The notes: generated by a model not told the origin, from the sequence alone. 64,000 nt of DNA from Pedobacter hiemivivus (GCF_004331685.1 NZ_SJSM01000007.1:154069-218068); one strand, 5' to 3'; positions 8,840-19,300 are shown, numbered from the stretch's first letter. Made by a program: numbers and translations.

Positions 8840-9823
8840 ATGGAATATAGGCATTTAGGGAAATCTGGATTGCAGGTAAGTGCATTGTCTTTAGGTAGTT
8901 GGCTTACTTTTGGGCATCAGATTAGTGATAAAACTGCAGACGACCTCATGGGGATCGCTTATGATGCTGGGGTTAACTTCTTCGATAATGCAGAGGGATA
9001 TGCTGCCGGAAAGTCGGAAATCGTAATGGGGAAGATATTAAAAGCACACAAATGGGAGCGTGAGTCTTTCGTACTTTCCAGTAAAGTCTTTTTTGGAACC
9101 GTAGATAAAGGACCAAATAGGGTAGGACTGTCCCGTAAACACGTCATTGAAGCTTGTAATGGAGCCTTGTCAAGATTACAGGTTGATTACCTGGATCTCT
9201 ATTTTTGCCACCGTCCGGACAGAAACACACCTATAGAGGAAACTGTGTGGGCGATGAATATGCTTTTGCAGCAAGGTAAGATCCTTTATTGGGGAACATC
9301 GGAGTGGGATGCCGCTGAGATTATGGAAGCCATACGGGTAGCCAAACAGTACAACCTGATTGGGCCTACCATGGAACAACCACAGTATAATTTGATGGAG
9401 CGTAATAAACTCGAAAACGAATACTTGTTGTTGTTTAAAGAATACGGATTGGGAGCTACCGTTTGGTCACCATTGGCTTCTGGATTGCTCTCCGGTAAGT
9501 ATACAGCTAAGAAAACGAAGGATACCCGGTTGGAACTGAAAGGGATGGAGTGGTTAAAAGATGCGGTTTTGAATGAAGAAAAGTTAAAGAAGGCAGAACA
9601 ATTGCAAACTTTAGCTGATGCGCTAGATGTGTCCTTAGCTAAACTTTCCCTGGCATGGTGCCTTAAAAATCCGCATGTAAGTACTGTTATTTTGGGCGCT
9701 TCAAAAACAGAACAGTTGGACGAAAACTTAACCGCTTTAGAAGTGTTACCCTTGCTTACCGATGAAGTCATGGATCGTATAGAAGCTATCGTGCAGACCA
9801 AACCTAAAATTATACAGTTTTAA
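8840..9823 (+). CDS. Aldo/keto reductase, AKR6 (Kv-beta-like) type
   Basis: I set the start at 8840 (MEYRHLGKSG), because the 20 codons upstream from a TTG do not fit the family. The 327-residue TIM-barrel carries the full catalytic tetrad D49, Y54, K82 and H124. The segment LGSWLTFGHQI and the AEGYAAGKSE motif are typical of the AKR6/AKR14 group (voltage-gated K-channel beta-like and YghZ-like NADPH-dependent reductases). It probably reduces small aldehydes or ketones in the cytoplasm. It is followed after 10 bp by an outer-membrane protein gene, possibly co-transcribed. The physiological substrate is not apparent. Confidence 0.88.
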   Translation: MEYRHLGKSGLQVSALSLGSWLTFGHQISDKTADDLMGIAYDAGVNFFDNAEGYAAGKSEIVMGKILKAHKWERESFVLSSKVFFGTVDKGPNRVGLSRKHVIEACNGALSRLQVDYLDLYFCHRPDRNTPIEETVWAMNMLLQQGKILYWGTSEWDAAEIMEAIRVAKQYNLIGPTMEQPQYNLMERNKLENEYLLLFKEYGLGATVWSPLASGLLSGKYTAKKTKDTRLELKGMEWLKDAVLNEEKLKKAEQLQTLADALDVSLAKLSLAWCLKNPHVSTVILGASKTEQLDENLTALEVLPLLTDEVMDRIEAIVQTKPKIIQF

Positions 9824-9833
9824 CCTCAAAAAT

Positions 9834-10451
9834 ATGAACAACAGATTATTCATACTGGTACTTGGCTTAACGCTAAGCAGTTTGGCCTTCCAGCTAAAAG
9901 CACAATTACGTGATGAAATGGGGTTTGGTGTTAGGGCCGGTGTCAATTTAATGAATATGCATCAGATAACATTTGGAAGTCAGGGTTATAAGACAAATGC
10001 TGAACTCGGCTTCCAGGTTGGGGTATACGGAGATTTGCCAATAGCAAAAAGCCTTACCTTTCTTCCAGAACTGTACTATATTCAGAAAAATGCCAAATTT
10101 CAGCAAAATGCAGCTGATAAAGTTAATATGAAGTTTTCCTATCTGGAGCTTCCTGTGTTAATTGGCTACAAACCTATATCCGACTTAACGTTTTTTATTG
10201 GTCCCGAACTTTCATTGCTATTAGCGCAGAAAACGACTTTTACGGTGGATGCAGAACAAGTTAATGAGGATACCAGTCTTAAAAATTACCGTAAATTTAT
10301 TGCTGGAGCAGCAGTAGGGATCGGTTATAACATTACCCCTGATGTCAATGTAACTGTAAGGTATTCGACAGATTTTCAAGAAGCACTTACAGATGGGGCG
10401 ACTAACCTCAAGAATAAAGGCTTTGCCTTATCTATGGGGTATACTTTTTAA
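9834..10451 (+). CDS. Small outer-membrane beta-barrel protein (porin-family/PorT-like)
   Basis: The 205-residue protein has a Sec signal peptide (residues 1-24, cleavage after LKA or the following Q). The mature region is a series of amphipathic strands such as GFGVRAGVNLMN, and it ends with the aromatic C-terminal strand LSMGYTF expected for a barrel. This matches the 'outer membrane beta-barrel/PorT' domain proteins abundant in Bacteroidota. The role is unknown. It may be co-transcribed with the aldo/keto reductase. Confidence 0.8.
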   Translation: MNNRLFILVLGLTLSSLAFQLKAQLRDEMGFGVRAGVNLMNMHQITFGSQGYKTNAELGFQVGVYGDLPIAKSLTFLPELYYIQKNAKFQQNAADKVNMKFSYLELPVLIGYKPISDLTFFIGPELSLLLAQKTTFTVDAEQVNEDTSLKNYRKFIAGAAVGIGYNITPDVNVTVRYSTDFQEALTDGATNLKNKGFALSMGYTF

Positions 10452-10473
10452 GCGGGTGATCCTGATCACCCGC
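10452..10473. terminator. Hairpin between convergent genes
   Basis: GCGGGTGA (10452-10459) pairs perfectly with TCACCCGC (10466-10473) immediately after the stop of the outer-membrane gene and 9 bp before the stop of gap. There is no strong T-run, so termination may be only partial. The position suits bidirectional 3'-end formation. Confidence 0.5.
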
Positions 10474-10481
10474 CTATATGC

Positions 10482-11930
10482 TTAATAATAAGTCAGCCTT
10501 ACTACTCCTGCCATTTTCTTAGCCAGGCGGATCACCTGTCTAGTGTAGCCATATTCATTGTCATACCATGCATAAAGCACGATAGACTTATTATCTTTTG
10601 CAATAATTGTAGCAGGACCGTCGATAATAGAAGCATGACTGTTTCCAATTAAATCAGTGCTCACCAACTCATTCGAGATCGAATATTCAATCTGCTCAGT
10701 TAAGTCACCAAATAAAGATGCCTGTTTCAATATCTCCGAAACCTCCTCTTTTGAGGTTACCTTGTTTAAAGATAGGTTTAATATGGCAAGCGATACATTA
10801 GGTGTAGGAACGCGTACTGCATTTCCTGTTAATTTGCCACCTAAATGCGGGATCACTTTAGCTACAGCTTTATCTGCACCAGTTTCAGTAATCACCAGGT
10901 TTAGCGCTGCCGATCGGCCTCTACGATATTTTTTATGGTAGTTGTCCAGTAAATTCTGGTCATTCGTATAAGAATGTACCGTTTCAATATGTCCTTTTTC
11001 AATACCAAAAGCATCGTCCACTATTTTAAGCACAGGAACAATGGCATTTGTAGTACAAGAAGCATTTGATAGAATGGTTTCTTTTTTGAAATCAATGTCA
11101 CGGTCATTAATACCTGCAACCACGTTAGGGATATCGCCTTTAGCAGGTGCGGTCAATAAAACTTTACTGATGCCCTTAGATTTTAAGTGCTTACCTAAGC
11201 CCTCTCGGTCGCGATAAATTCCAGTATTGTCTATTAGAAGCGCGTCCTTAATATCATAAGCAGTGTAGTCTACCGATTCCGGTGATTCTGCCTGTATGAA
11301 ATAAATAGTCTGGCCATTGATGATTAAAGCTTTGTTCGCAAAATCTTCAACGATGGTACCAGTAAAAGGACCGTGGATGGAATCCGTACGTAATAATTCA
11401 CCTCTTTTTATCAATTCCTCATCGCTATAACTACGGGTTACAATTGCTCTTAAGCGTAGTTGCTCCCCTTTACCAGCTTGCAAGATCAGCTCGCGAGCGG
11501 CAATTCTGCCAATACGACCAAAGCCAAATAAAACCACATCTTTAGGTTTTAAGCTGATTTTATCTTTACCGATGTGTTTGCTTAATTTGTGGACTACAAA
11601 GTCATTAATAGAAGGGTAGTTGTTATTGTCTTCCAGCCATTCCGAAGCCAGTCGGCCAACGTCCACTCTCGAAGGAGCTAAGTTGCATTTGGCAATAGTA
11701 GTGGCTAATTCTAAAGTTTCGTAAATGCTGATGTCTTTTCCACTTACTTCTTTTGCATACTGGTGGTGTGCAAGAATCTCGCTGCTGCCTACATCAAATA
11801 AAGGTTTTCGGAATAATACCAGTTCAACAGATCTGTCGAACCAAAGCTGGCCCACGATATTGATTAATTCAATAGCTTTCTTTTCTTTTTCAATCCAGTT
11901 TTGGAACTCGGATTGGTACTTCTTTAACAT
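10482..11930 (-). CDS. gap: Glyceraldehyde-3-phosphate dehydrogenase, long form
   Basis: The 482-residue enzyme has a Rossmann motif GFGRIGR (136-142) and catalytic Cys in SNASC292TTN, so it should catalyse NAD(P)-dependent oxidative phosphorylation of glyceraldehyde 3-phosphate or the reverse. It carries about 130 extra N-terminal residues compared with ordinary GAPDH (~335). The long form is known in Bacteroidota and some proteobacteria beside a normal GapA. A gluconeogenic or cofactor-specific role is plausible but not shown. Its promoter overlaps the terminator of the upstream rpoD. Confidence 0.92.
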   Translation of the reverse strand: MLKKYQSEFQNWIEKEKKAIELINIVGQLWFDRSVELVLFRKPLFDVGSSEILAHHQYAKEVSGKDISIYETLELATTIAKCNLAPSRVDVGRLASEWLEDNNNYPSINDFVVHKLSKHIGKDKISLKPKDVVLFGFGRIGRIAARELILQAGKGEQLRLRAIVTRSYSDEELIKRGELLRTDSIHGPFTGTIVEDFANKALIINGQTIYFIQAESPESVDYTAYDIKDALLIDNTGIYRDREGLGKHLKSKGISKVLLTAPAKGDIPNVVAGINDRDIDFKKETILSNASCTTNAIVPVLKIVDDAFGIEKGHIETVHSYTNDQNLLDNYHKKYRRGRSAALNLVITETGADKAVAKVIPHLGGKLTGNAVRVPTPNVSLAILNLSLNKVTSKEEVSEILKQASLFGDLTEQIEYSISNELVSTDLIGNSHASIIDGPATIIAKDNKSIVLYAWYDNEYGYTRQVIRLAKKMAGVVRLTYY

Positions 11931-11956
11931 ACTAGGAAATTTTGGTTAGAATGCTG

Positions 11957-11987
11957 CAAAAGTAAAAAAGATTGAGTGAGTACCCAA
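11957..11987 (-). promoter_or_regulatory. Consensus promoter of gap
   Basis: On the minus strand TTG (11987-11985) is followed by a 20-nt spacer and a perfect -7 TACTTTTG (11964-11957), about 26 nt before the gap start. The spacer contains the hairpin that terminates rpoD. Confidence 0.7.
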
Positions 11988-11999
11988 TCTTTTTTACTT
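11960..11999 (-). terminator. Rho-independent terminator of rpoD, overlapping the gap promoter
   Basis: Bases 11960-11974 and 11985-11999 are a perfect 15-bp inverted repeat with a 10-nt loop. On the minus strand the stem's 3' arm is a run of T (TTTTTT) and the hairpin lies 28 bp past the rpoD stop. The same bases form the -33/-7 region of gap. Confidence 0.75.
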
Positions 12000-12026
12000 A
12001 TATATTTCTTAAATCTTTTTTACCTA

Positions 12027-12887
12027 TTATCCAAGGTATGATTTTAATATTTTGCTTCTTGAAGTATGACGTAGACGTTGTAATGCTTTATCTTTAATCT
12101 GACGAACACGTTCGCGGGTCAAGTTAAATTTCTCACCAATCTCTTCTAATGATAATGGGTGGTTTGTACTTAATCCAAAGAATAAAACGATGATTTCACG
12201 CTCACGTTCAGTTAAAGTAGACAATGAACGTTTAATTTCTTCAGAAAGTGACTCATTAATTAAGCTACTATCTGTATTTGGCTCATGATTCTCTAATACA
12301 TCCAACAAAGTGTTTTCTTCACCTTGTACAAAAGGAGCATCCATAGATACGTGGCGACCAGAGTTACTTAAAGTATCAGAGATTTTATCAACTGTAGTCT
12401 CTAGGATGTCTGCTAATTCTTCAGGAGAAGGCTCACGCTCAAATTCTTGTTCTAATTTTGAGAATGCCTTACTGATTTTACTTAAAGAGCCTACCTGATT
12501 TAATGGTAAACGTACAATACGACTTTGTTCAGCGATAGCTTGCAAAATAGACTGACGAATCCACCAAACAGCATATGATATAAATTTGAAACCTTTAGTC
12601 TCATCAAAACGCTTAGCGGCTTTAATTAAACCCAGGTTACCTTCATTAATTAAATCTCCTAATGTTAAACCCTGATTTTGATATTGCTTAGCAACTGAAA
12701 CCACAAAACGTAAGTTAGTCTTTGTTAAGCGTTCTAATGCAGCTTGATCTCCCTCTCGTATCTTCCTTGCTAATATTACTTCTTCTTCTGCGGTGATTAA
12801 ATCCACTTTACCAATCTCGTGAAGGTATTTGTCTAATGATTGACTTTCGCGATTGGTAATTGATTGCGTGATTTTGAGTTGTCTCAT
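12027..12887 (-). CDS. rpoD: Primary sigma factor RpoD (SigA/sigma-ABfr type)
   Basis: The 286-residue protein has sigma region 1.2, a core-binding region 2 ([20 protein letters not shown], with the WWIRQSI motif of 2.3-2.4), region 3 and region 4.2 ([17 protein letters not shown]) at the C-terminus. It lacks region 1.1 and the long non-conserved insertion, as is normal for the Bacteroidota housekeeping sigma, which recognises TTTG/TAnnTTTG promoters. Such promoters are seen throughout this window. A perfect -7 element (TACTTTTG) lies upstream. Confidence 0.96.
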   Translation of the reverse strand: MRQLKITQSITNRESQSLDKYLHEIGKVDLITAEEEVILARKIREGDQAALERLTKTNLRFVVSVAKQYQNQGLTLGDLINEGNLGLIKAAKRFDETKGFKFISYAVWWIRQSILQAIAEQSRIVRLPLNQVGSLSKISKAFSKLEQEFEREPSPEELADILETTVDKISDTLSNSGRHVSMDAPFVQGEENTLLDVLENHEPNTDSSLINESLSEEIKRSLSTLTEREREIIVLFFGLSTNHPLSLEEIGEKFNLTRERVRQIKDKALQRLRHTSRSKILKSYLG

Positions 12888-12924
12888 TTATATGTTTTGG
12901 TACTCGTTATGTGTTTTGAACGTG

Positions 12925-12932
12925 CAAAAGTA
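12925..12932 (-). promoter_or_regulatory. -7 promoter element of rpoD
   Basis: TACTTTTG on the minus strand is a perfect Bacteroidota -7 motif about 37 nt before the rpoD start. No clear TTTG occurs at the -33 distance. The rest of the 12888-13174 region is AT-rich and holds no convincing gene. Confidence 0.55.
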
Positions 12933-13174
12933 AGAATTTTTAGGGGTTTTTAAAAGATAAATTCCTGAAAATGTTACACTTTACACTAGTAATTTCTATA
13001 ATATTTATGCAGCAAAAATTATTCCAAAATACTTTTGTCAGTGTTTTATTTTTGTCACCTTAAATATGGAAAAATTGGTGATATACAGTACTGTGCATGG
13101 ATTGATAATTATATGCGGCCGAATAATTTATGTAACGTTATTGATGGAGTCTATAAAATGAGGAAATACTTGAT

Positions 13175-13211
13175 GAAAAAAAGAGATTGTACAATTTTGG
13201 TACAGTCTCTT
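13175..13211 (-). terminator. Rho-independent terminator of yegP-like gene
   Basis: AAGAGATTGTAC (13181-13192) pairs with GTACAGTCTCTT (13200-13211) with one G-U pair and a 7-nt loop. On the minus strand the hairpin is followed by a run of T, and it lies about 20 bp past the stop of the yegP-like gene. Confidence 0.75.
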
Positions 13212-13231
13212 AAATTCTATCGATTGGGCTA

Positions 13232-13561
13232 TTAGGTTAAATCTGAAACTTCAGCCTCCGGCGCATTTTTCTTGACAGATTCAATACCATTTTCACGGCT
13301 TGATTCATTTTCATACATCTCACTGGTTCCAATAACTTGTCCATTACTAGCCTTTAGGTTGAAATAAGGCTTGTCGTTGGTTGAAGTTTTTCTTTCGAAT
13401 TTACTGTCATCCTTTGAGTTTCTTTTAACTGACTCTATGCCATTCTGACAAGCGCCTTTACTGGTATAGCCTTCGCTGGTTAAAATAACCTGACCATTAC
13501 CAGCTTTTAGATCGAACTGGAAATCCCCATTTTTTCTTGTCTTGATTTCAAATTTACCCAT
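13232..13561 (-). CDS. yegP: YegP-like protein with two DUF1508 repeats
   Basis: The 109-residue protein holds two tandem copies of the DUF1508 motif. Each has a strand pair with F-x-L-KA-NGQVI-TSE-Y followed by a helix NGIESVK (first at about residues 14-47, second at 66-97). This is the standard two-repeat YegP layout. The family is small, soluble and widespread, and its biochemical role is not established. It is a monocistronic gene with its own terminator. Confidence 0.88.
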   Translation of the reverse strand: MGKFEIKTRKNGDFQFDLKAGNGQVILTSEGYTSKGACQNGIESVKRNSKDDSKFERKTSTNDKPYFNLKASNGQVIGTSEMYENESSRENGIESVKKNAPEAEVSDLT

Positions 13562-13643
13562 AATTTTTTCTTTCTTAGTTTTTATTTAGGTTGACTTTAT
13601 AACCTAATTTATGAAAAACAAATATTAAAGAGAAAAGATTTGG

Positions 13644-14483
13644 TTAAATGCTATTTAAATCAAAAGTGCGGTCAAGCCTGATGCCTTTTTCTGTATGCTG
13701 TAAAGTACAACATTCATTAACTGGATCATGCTCCAGGTATAAAATGTATTGTTTGTCAGTCGCTTCCTGTAAGAAAGCCTTTTTCTCCTTCAGTGTTTGT
13801 AAAGGAAACATGTCATAGGCCATTACATAGGGTAGGGGTATATGTCCAACCGAAGGTAAAAGGTCGGCCATGTAAACAATAGTCTTATCTTTATACTGTA
13901 TTTGCGGCAGCATCATCGCATCGGTATGTCCATAAGCAAAACGGATATTTATCCCTTCGTGAAATTCTACGCCGTCTTTATCGGCAACAAATCTAAGCTG
14001 TCCACTTTCCTGTATCGGTAAAATATTCTCTCTTAAAAACGAAGCTTTCTCTCTGTCATTCGGATTTAGAGCCCAATCCCAATGTTGAGCATTGCTCCAA
14101 TAAAAAGCATTTTTAAAAGCAGGACGAAGTCTGTTGTCAATTCTAACTATTGAACCACCGCAATGGTCAAAATGTAAGTGTGTTAAAAATACATCCGTAA
14201 TGTCATCCCTGCTAAAACCTTTTGCAGCTAATGATTTATCTAGTGTATCATCACCATGCAAATAATAATGCCCTAAAAACTTCTCATCCTGTTTGTCACC
14301 AATTCCATTGTCAATCAATATCAATCGGTCACCGTCCTCAATTAACAAGCAACGCATGGCCCAGGTGCATAAATTATTAGCATCTGCTGGATTACTACGT
14401 TGCCATATAGATTTTGGTACTACGCCAAACATAGCGCCACCATCCAATTTAAACAAGCCAGTATTTATTGTATGTAAATTCAT
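13644..14483 (-). CDS. Metallo-beta-lactamase-fold hydrolase
   Basis: The 279-residue protein has the di-zinc motif THLHFDHCGG near residues 101-110, a later His in YGHTDA, an Asp in MADLLPS and a final His in LEHDP. It has no signal peptide. The length and the Tyr/His spacing resemble the N-acyl-homoserine-lactonase/hydrolase branch of the fold, but the sequence does not decide the substrate. It lies 137 bp downstream of lpdA on the same strand, beyond a strong terminator, so it is probably transcribed separately. Confidence 0.85.
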   Translation of the reverse strand: MNLHTINTGLFKLDGGAMFGVVPKSIWQRSNPADANNLCTWAMRCLLIEDGDRLILIDNGIGDKQDEKFLGHYYLHGDDTLDKSLAAKGFSRDDITDVFLTHLHFDHCGGSIVRIDNRLRPAFKNAFYWSNAQHWDWALNPNDREKASFLRENILPIQESGQLRFVADKDGVEFHEGINIRFAYGHTDAMMLPQIQYKDKTIVYMADLLPSVGHIPLPYVMAYDMFPLQTLKEKKAFLQEATDKQYILYLEHDPVNECCTLQHTEKGIRLDRTFDLNSI

Positions 14484-14488
14484 GTTTT

Positions 14489-14556
14489 AGGATTAAAGAT
14501 TAAGGAACAAAGAGTAAGGATTAAAAGAATAAAGATAAAAAGAAAAGGAGCAAAGA
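14489..14556 (+). repeat. Purine-rich degenerate short repeat
   Basis: About 68 bases are nearly all purines plus T, with recurring GGATTAAA / AAGGAxxAAAGA words at irregular spacing. The tract leads directly into the lpdA terminator hairpin. It has no coding potential. It may be a decayed repeat family. Confidence 0.4.
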
Positions 14557-14589
14557 TTTGAACATTTAGTCCTTAATCTTTGCTCCTTT
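14544..14589 (-). terminator. Terminator of lpdA
   Basis: A perfect 15-bp stem (14544-14558 with 14575-14589) closes a 16-nt loop. On the minus strand it is followed by a T-rich run, about 30 bp past the lpdA stop. Confidence 0.75.
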
Positions 14590-14620
14590 ATCCTTATTCA
14601 ATATAAGCTTCTTTGCTTAA

Positions 14621-16009
14621 CTACAAGTGAATCACTTCACCATAAGCATCAGCAGTTGCTTCCATAATGGCTTCGCTCATTGTTGGATGCGGGTGTACTG
14701 ATTTTAACATCTCATGACCAGTAGTTTCTAATTTACGGGCGACAACAATTTCTGCAATCATTTCCGTAACGTTAGCACCAATCATGTGAGCGCCTAGTAA
14801 TTCGCCATATTTAGCGTCATAGATCACTTTTACAAAACCATCTTTTACACCAGCAGCACTAGCTTTACCTGAAGCAGAGAATGGGAATTTACCAATCTTC
14901 ACTTCATAACCAGCGGCTTTAGCAGCTTTCTCAGTATAACCTACAGAAGCAATCTCTGGACTGCAGTAAGTACATCCAGGGATGTTGTTATAATCTAAAG
15001 GCTCAGGTTTATGACCAGCAATTTTCTCTACACAGATGATACCTTCAGCAGAAGCAACGTGCGCAAGCGCTTGTCCTGCAACGATATCACCAATTGCATA
15101 ATAACCTTTTACCGAAGTGTTGTAAAATTCGTCAACTACAACTTTACCTTTTTCTGTTTTAATACCTGTTTCTTCTAAACCAATGTTTTCAATATTTGCA
15201 ACAACACCAGCGGCAGAAAGTACGATATCACACTCTAAAGTTTGCATACCTGAAGCTGTTTTAACCTGAACTTTACAGCCAGCACCACTTGTGTCCACAG
15301 ATTCAACACTTGACGAAGTCATGATGTCAATACCTGCTTTTTTGAAGCTGCGCAACAATTGTTTAGAGATATCTTCATCCTCAACAGGAACTACATTGTC
15401 CATAAACTCAACAATGGTAACTTTAGTTCCAAGCGTAGCGTAGAAATAAGCAAACTCAACACCAATAGCACCAGAACCAACAACAACCATTGATTTTGGT
15501 TGCTCAGGCAATACCATTGCTTGTCTGTAGCCGATCACTTTTTTACCGTCTTGTTTAAGGTTAGGTAATTCTCTTGATCTTCCTCCAGTAGCTAATATAA
15601 TACTGGTTGCTGTATATTCTTTCTGAGAACCGTCAGCAGCTTTAACCTCTACTTTATTTCCAGGTTTAGCTTTTCCGGTGCCCATGATCACATCAATTTT
15701 GTTCTTCTTCATTAAGAATTGAACACCTTTGCTCATGCCATCAGCAACACCACGACTGCGTTTAATAACAGCAGCAAAGTCTGCTTCAGCTTCAGCGGTT
15801 TTAATACCGTAATCAGCAGCATGGTTAATATATTCAAATACTTGAGCACTTTTTAATAATGCTTTAGTAGGTATACAGCCCCAGTTAAGGCATATTCCAC
15901 CCAAAGATTCGCGTTCAACTACTGCAGTTTTTAAACCCAACTGAGAAGCTCTGATCGCAGCCACATATCCACCAGGACCGCTGCCTATTACTATTACATC
16001 GTAGTTCAT
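14621..16009 (-). CDS. lpdA: Dihydrolipoyl dehydrogenase (E3)
   Basis: The 462-residue flavoprotein begins with an FAD-binding GSGPGGYVAAIRA motif. It has the redox-active disulfide in GGICLNWGCIPTK (about residues 37-49), an NAD-binding GSGAIGVEF, and the C-terminal catalytic HPHPTMSE. It regenerates oxidised lipoyl groups for pyruvate, 2-oxoglutarate and branched-chain dehydrogenases and the glycine cleavage system in the cytoplasm. No E1/E2 genes are adjacent. The length is standard. Confidence 0.96.
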   Translation of the reverse strand: MNYDVIVIGSGPGGYVAAIRASQLGLKTAVVERESLGGICLNWGCIPTKALLKSAQVFEYINHAADYGIKTAEAEADFAAVIKRSRGVADGMSKGVQFLMKKNKIDVIMGTGKAKPGNKVEVKAADGSQKEYTATSIILATGGRSRELPNLKQDGKKVIGYRQAMVLPEQPKSMVVVGSGAIGVEFAYFYATLGTKVTIVEFMDNVVPVEDEDISKQLLRSFKKAGIDIMTSSSVESVDTSGAGCKVQVKTASGMQTLECDIVLSAAGVVANIENIGLEETGIKTEKGKVVVDEFYNTSVKGYYAIGDIVAGQALAHVASAEGIICVEKIAGHKPEPLDYNNIPGCTYCSPEIASVGYTEKAAKAAGYEVKIGKFPFSASGKASAAGVKDGFVKVIYDAKYGELLGAHMIGANVTEMIAEIVVARKLETTGHEMLKSVHPHPTMSEAIMEATADAYGEVIHL

Positions 16010-16342
16010 ATCTTTAATAAAGGAATTTAACTTAGTAAAGCGCCAAAATTAAAAAAAAATGTTCATTAAATCTGCGTTCCTAGATTTCGATTGTGCGATT
16101 TCTTTGTTAAGTATAGTTTATGTACTTATTTCAGATTTTGTGTTTATGTAGAATTGTTACAAATAATTGACAAACCGTTAGTTATATATTTAAGCTATAT
16201 GTTAAATGTTGAAAAGTATTGGTGTTATTAATAATTATTTAACATTGAAAATGAAATGCGTGCATAATAAATATTTAATTTTGCAACATATTTTTAGTTA
16301 TATCATTTAAAAGAAACATTATTAACTAACGCAAAGAAAAGA
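16010..16342. promoter_or_regulatory. Divergent intergenic region of lpdA and the Oar-like receptor
   Basis: This 333-bp AT-rich region separates two divergent genes. A perfect -7-like TAATTTTG (16276-16283, plus strand) lies 60 nt before the receptor start, but the nearest TTG upstream is too far for a standard -33. Nothing else stands out. Confidence 0.4.
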
Positions 16343-19300
16343 ATGAAGAAATCTTTACTATTTAAAATTGTAGCAATTGTTTTTGCTTTCGTTGGAATTA
16401 TTTCCACAGCAAATGCACAGGTTACCACGTCCGGTTTAAATGGAACCATTACTGATGCAAAGGGGGCGATGCCTGGAGCCACAGTAATCGCTATCCATAA
16501 TCCAACTGGAACAAAGTATGTAGCTACATCTAATACAGATGGTCGTTATAACTTTGTGAACATTAACACAGGTGGCCCTTACACCGTAACTGCTAGTTAT
16601 GTTGGTTACAAAGCAGAGAAAATTGAAGGTATTTATCTTAAGTTAGGTGAGACTTTCACGCTTAGACTTAAGTTGACAGAAGGCGGTCAGGATTTACAGG
16701 AAGTACAGGTTATTGGTAAAAACAGCACTGTATTGAATAGTAAAAGAACTGGAGCAACGACAACAGTGACTGAAAAGCAATTAGAGACTATGCCTACAAT
16801 AAGCAGAAGTCTTTCTGATTTCACACGTTTAACGCCGCAAGCCAACGGAAACTCTTTTGCCGGATCTAATAATCGTTATAATAACATTACGATTGATGGT
16901 GCTGTAAATAATGACGTTTTTGGTTTATCTTCAAATGGTACTCCAGGTGGTCCGGCAGGTACTCAGCCAATTTCACTGGATGCGATTCAGGAAATTCAGG
17001 TATTAGTTGCTCCTTATGATGTTACTCAAGGTAACTTTACAGGTGGTGGTGTGAATGCTATTACTCGTTCAGGAACAAATGAAATTGAAGGATCTGCTTA
17101 TTTTTTCGGCAGAAATCAGAATACTATTGGTAAAAGTGTTGATGGTTTAAATACCAAAGCAACTCAATTCTATAACAGAACTTATGGTGTGCGTGTTGGA
17201 TTGCCAATTGTTAAAAACAAATTGTTTTTCTTCGTAAGTGGAGAAATGACCCGTGTTCAACAACCTACTACTTTTAATGCAGGTGATGTAGGATCGGTTA
17301 TCAACCCCACTGATGCGCAAAAAATCGCGGATTTCATGAAGAAAGAGTATAGCTATGATGTAGGAGGTTTTGGTGAGGTTCAAACTCAAACACAAAGCAA
17401 TAAAATATTGGCGCGTTTAGATTGGAATATCAGTGATAAACACCAATTGACACTACGTCATAACTATATCGACGCTTTTGATGATAACTTAACAAGAAGT
17501 GGTTCAGGATTCCGTTTTGGTAATAATGGTTACAAATTCAGTAACAATCAAAACGTATCTGTATTAGAATTAAGAAGTCGTTTCAATCAAAACCTATCGA
17601 ATAACTTAATTGTTGGTTATTCAAGAATCAGAGATAGCAGAGATCCATTAGGTGTATTGTTCCCTCAAATTCAAATCAATAACTTTAATAACGTTTCCAC
17701 ACAGTCTGTAACTTTTGGTACTGAGAGAAGTTCTGCAGCGAATCAGTTAGATCAGGATGTATTCGAATTTACAGATAACCTTAAGTTATTCGCAGGTAAA
17801 CATACTTTTACTTTAGGTACGCATAACGAATTTTTTAAATTCAGAAATCTATTTATTAATAATGTAAATGGATCATGGCAGTATAATAATATTGATGATT
17901 TCTTGGGTAAAAAACCTAACAGAGTTCAGGCTGCTTATTCAATTGTTCCTGGTGATGATCGTCCTGCAGCTGAGTTCTCTGCAGCTCAATTGGGATTCTA
18001 TTTCCAGGATGAAATTGAAGTTGATGAGACGTTCAAGTTAACGGCTGGTTTAAGAGTAGATGTACCATTATTTTTTGATAAGCCATTGGCCAATCCTTTG
18101 GTAGCTTCAACATTCCAGGGAATGGCAACAGATAAATTGCCTAGCGGACAGTTGCTTGTTTCACCAAGAGTGGGCTTTAACTGGGATTTACTTGGCAACA
18201 GAAGTGTACAAGTTAGAGGTGGTATCGGTTTATTTACCGGTCGTGTTCCATTTGTATGGATGGCTAACCAGTTTACTAATAGTGGTCTACTATATGGTAG
18301 TGTTGACCGGACTAATTCAATCCCTAGTCCACTTGCTTTTGTTCCAGACCCTAATAAACAAAATACAGCAGGTGCTGCTGGTACGAATTATGAGGTAAAT
18401 CTTTTGGCTAATAATTTCAGAATTCCTCAAACACTTCGTTATAGTTTAGGAGCAGATATTAAATTGCCTGGTGGTGTATTGGCTACTGTTGATGGAATCT
18501 ACTCTAAGACCGTAAATAATGTGGTTTATAAGAACATCAATATTCTAGGAACTACAGGTGCTATCGCTTCAGATCTTTCAGGTGGTCAGGATAAAAGACC
18601 CGCTTATGCTTCTGGAAAAGTAAATTCAACTTTTACAAATGTTCTTTTACTTGAGAACTCAAGCAAAGGATCATCATATAGCTTAACAGGTCAGTTGTCT
18701 AAATCATTTGATTTTGGTTTAAGTGCAATGGTTGCCTATACTTATGGTAAATCGGAAGATGTTAACAGTGGTTTAAATAGTACGGCTTTCTCTAACTGGC
18801 AGTTCAACCAAATCGTTGCTGATGCAAATAACCCAGAACTTTCGTACTCTAATTTCGATCTTAGACATCGTATAATCGGTAACTTGTCTTATGGTGTTAG
18901 CTACGGGAAAAACAAAACTTTCGGTACTTCAATTTCGATGTTCTATGTAGGTAAATCTGGTGCACCATATACTTACCTTTATTTTGGTGATGTTAACAAT
19001 GATAGTGCAAACCAGAATGATTTGCTTTATATTCCAAGAAATGCAAGTGAAATTAAACTGGTACCTTACTATACCAGAAGTTCTACTGGTGTAATCAGCA
19101 TTACTCCAAATACGCCAACTCCGGCTGAACAATGGACAGCACTTGATAATTACATTTCAAATGATCCTTATTTAAGTTCACGTAGAGGTCAGTATGCAGA
19201 GCGTAACGGTTCGAAAATGCCTTGGGAGCATCAATTTGATGTACGTATCATGCAAGATCTTGGTGGTATGATTCATGGTACTAAAAACAGGTTACAATTA

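Noticed and set aside
9286..9801. 171-codon minus-strand frame
   Set aside because: It is antisense to the aldo/keto reductase, whose full catalytic tetrad shows the plus strand is coding.
13035..13235. 66-codon frame on the plus strand between rpoD and the yegP-like gene
   Set aside because: It runs through the terminator of the yegP-like gene, has no domain or signal and reads like AT-rich noncoding sequence.
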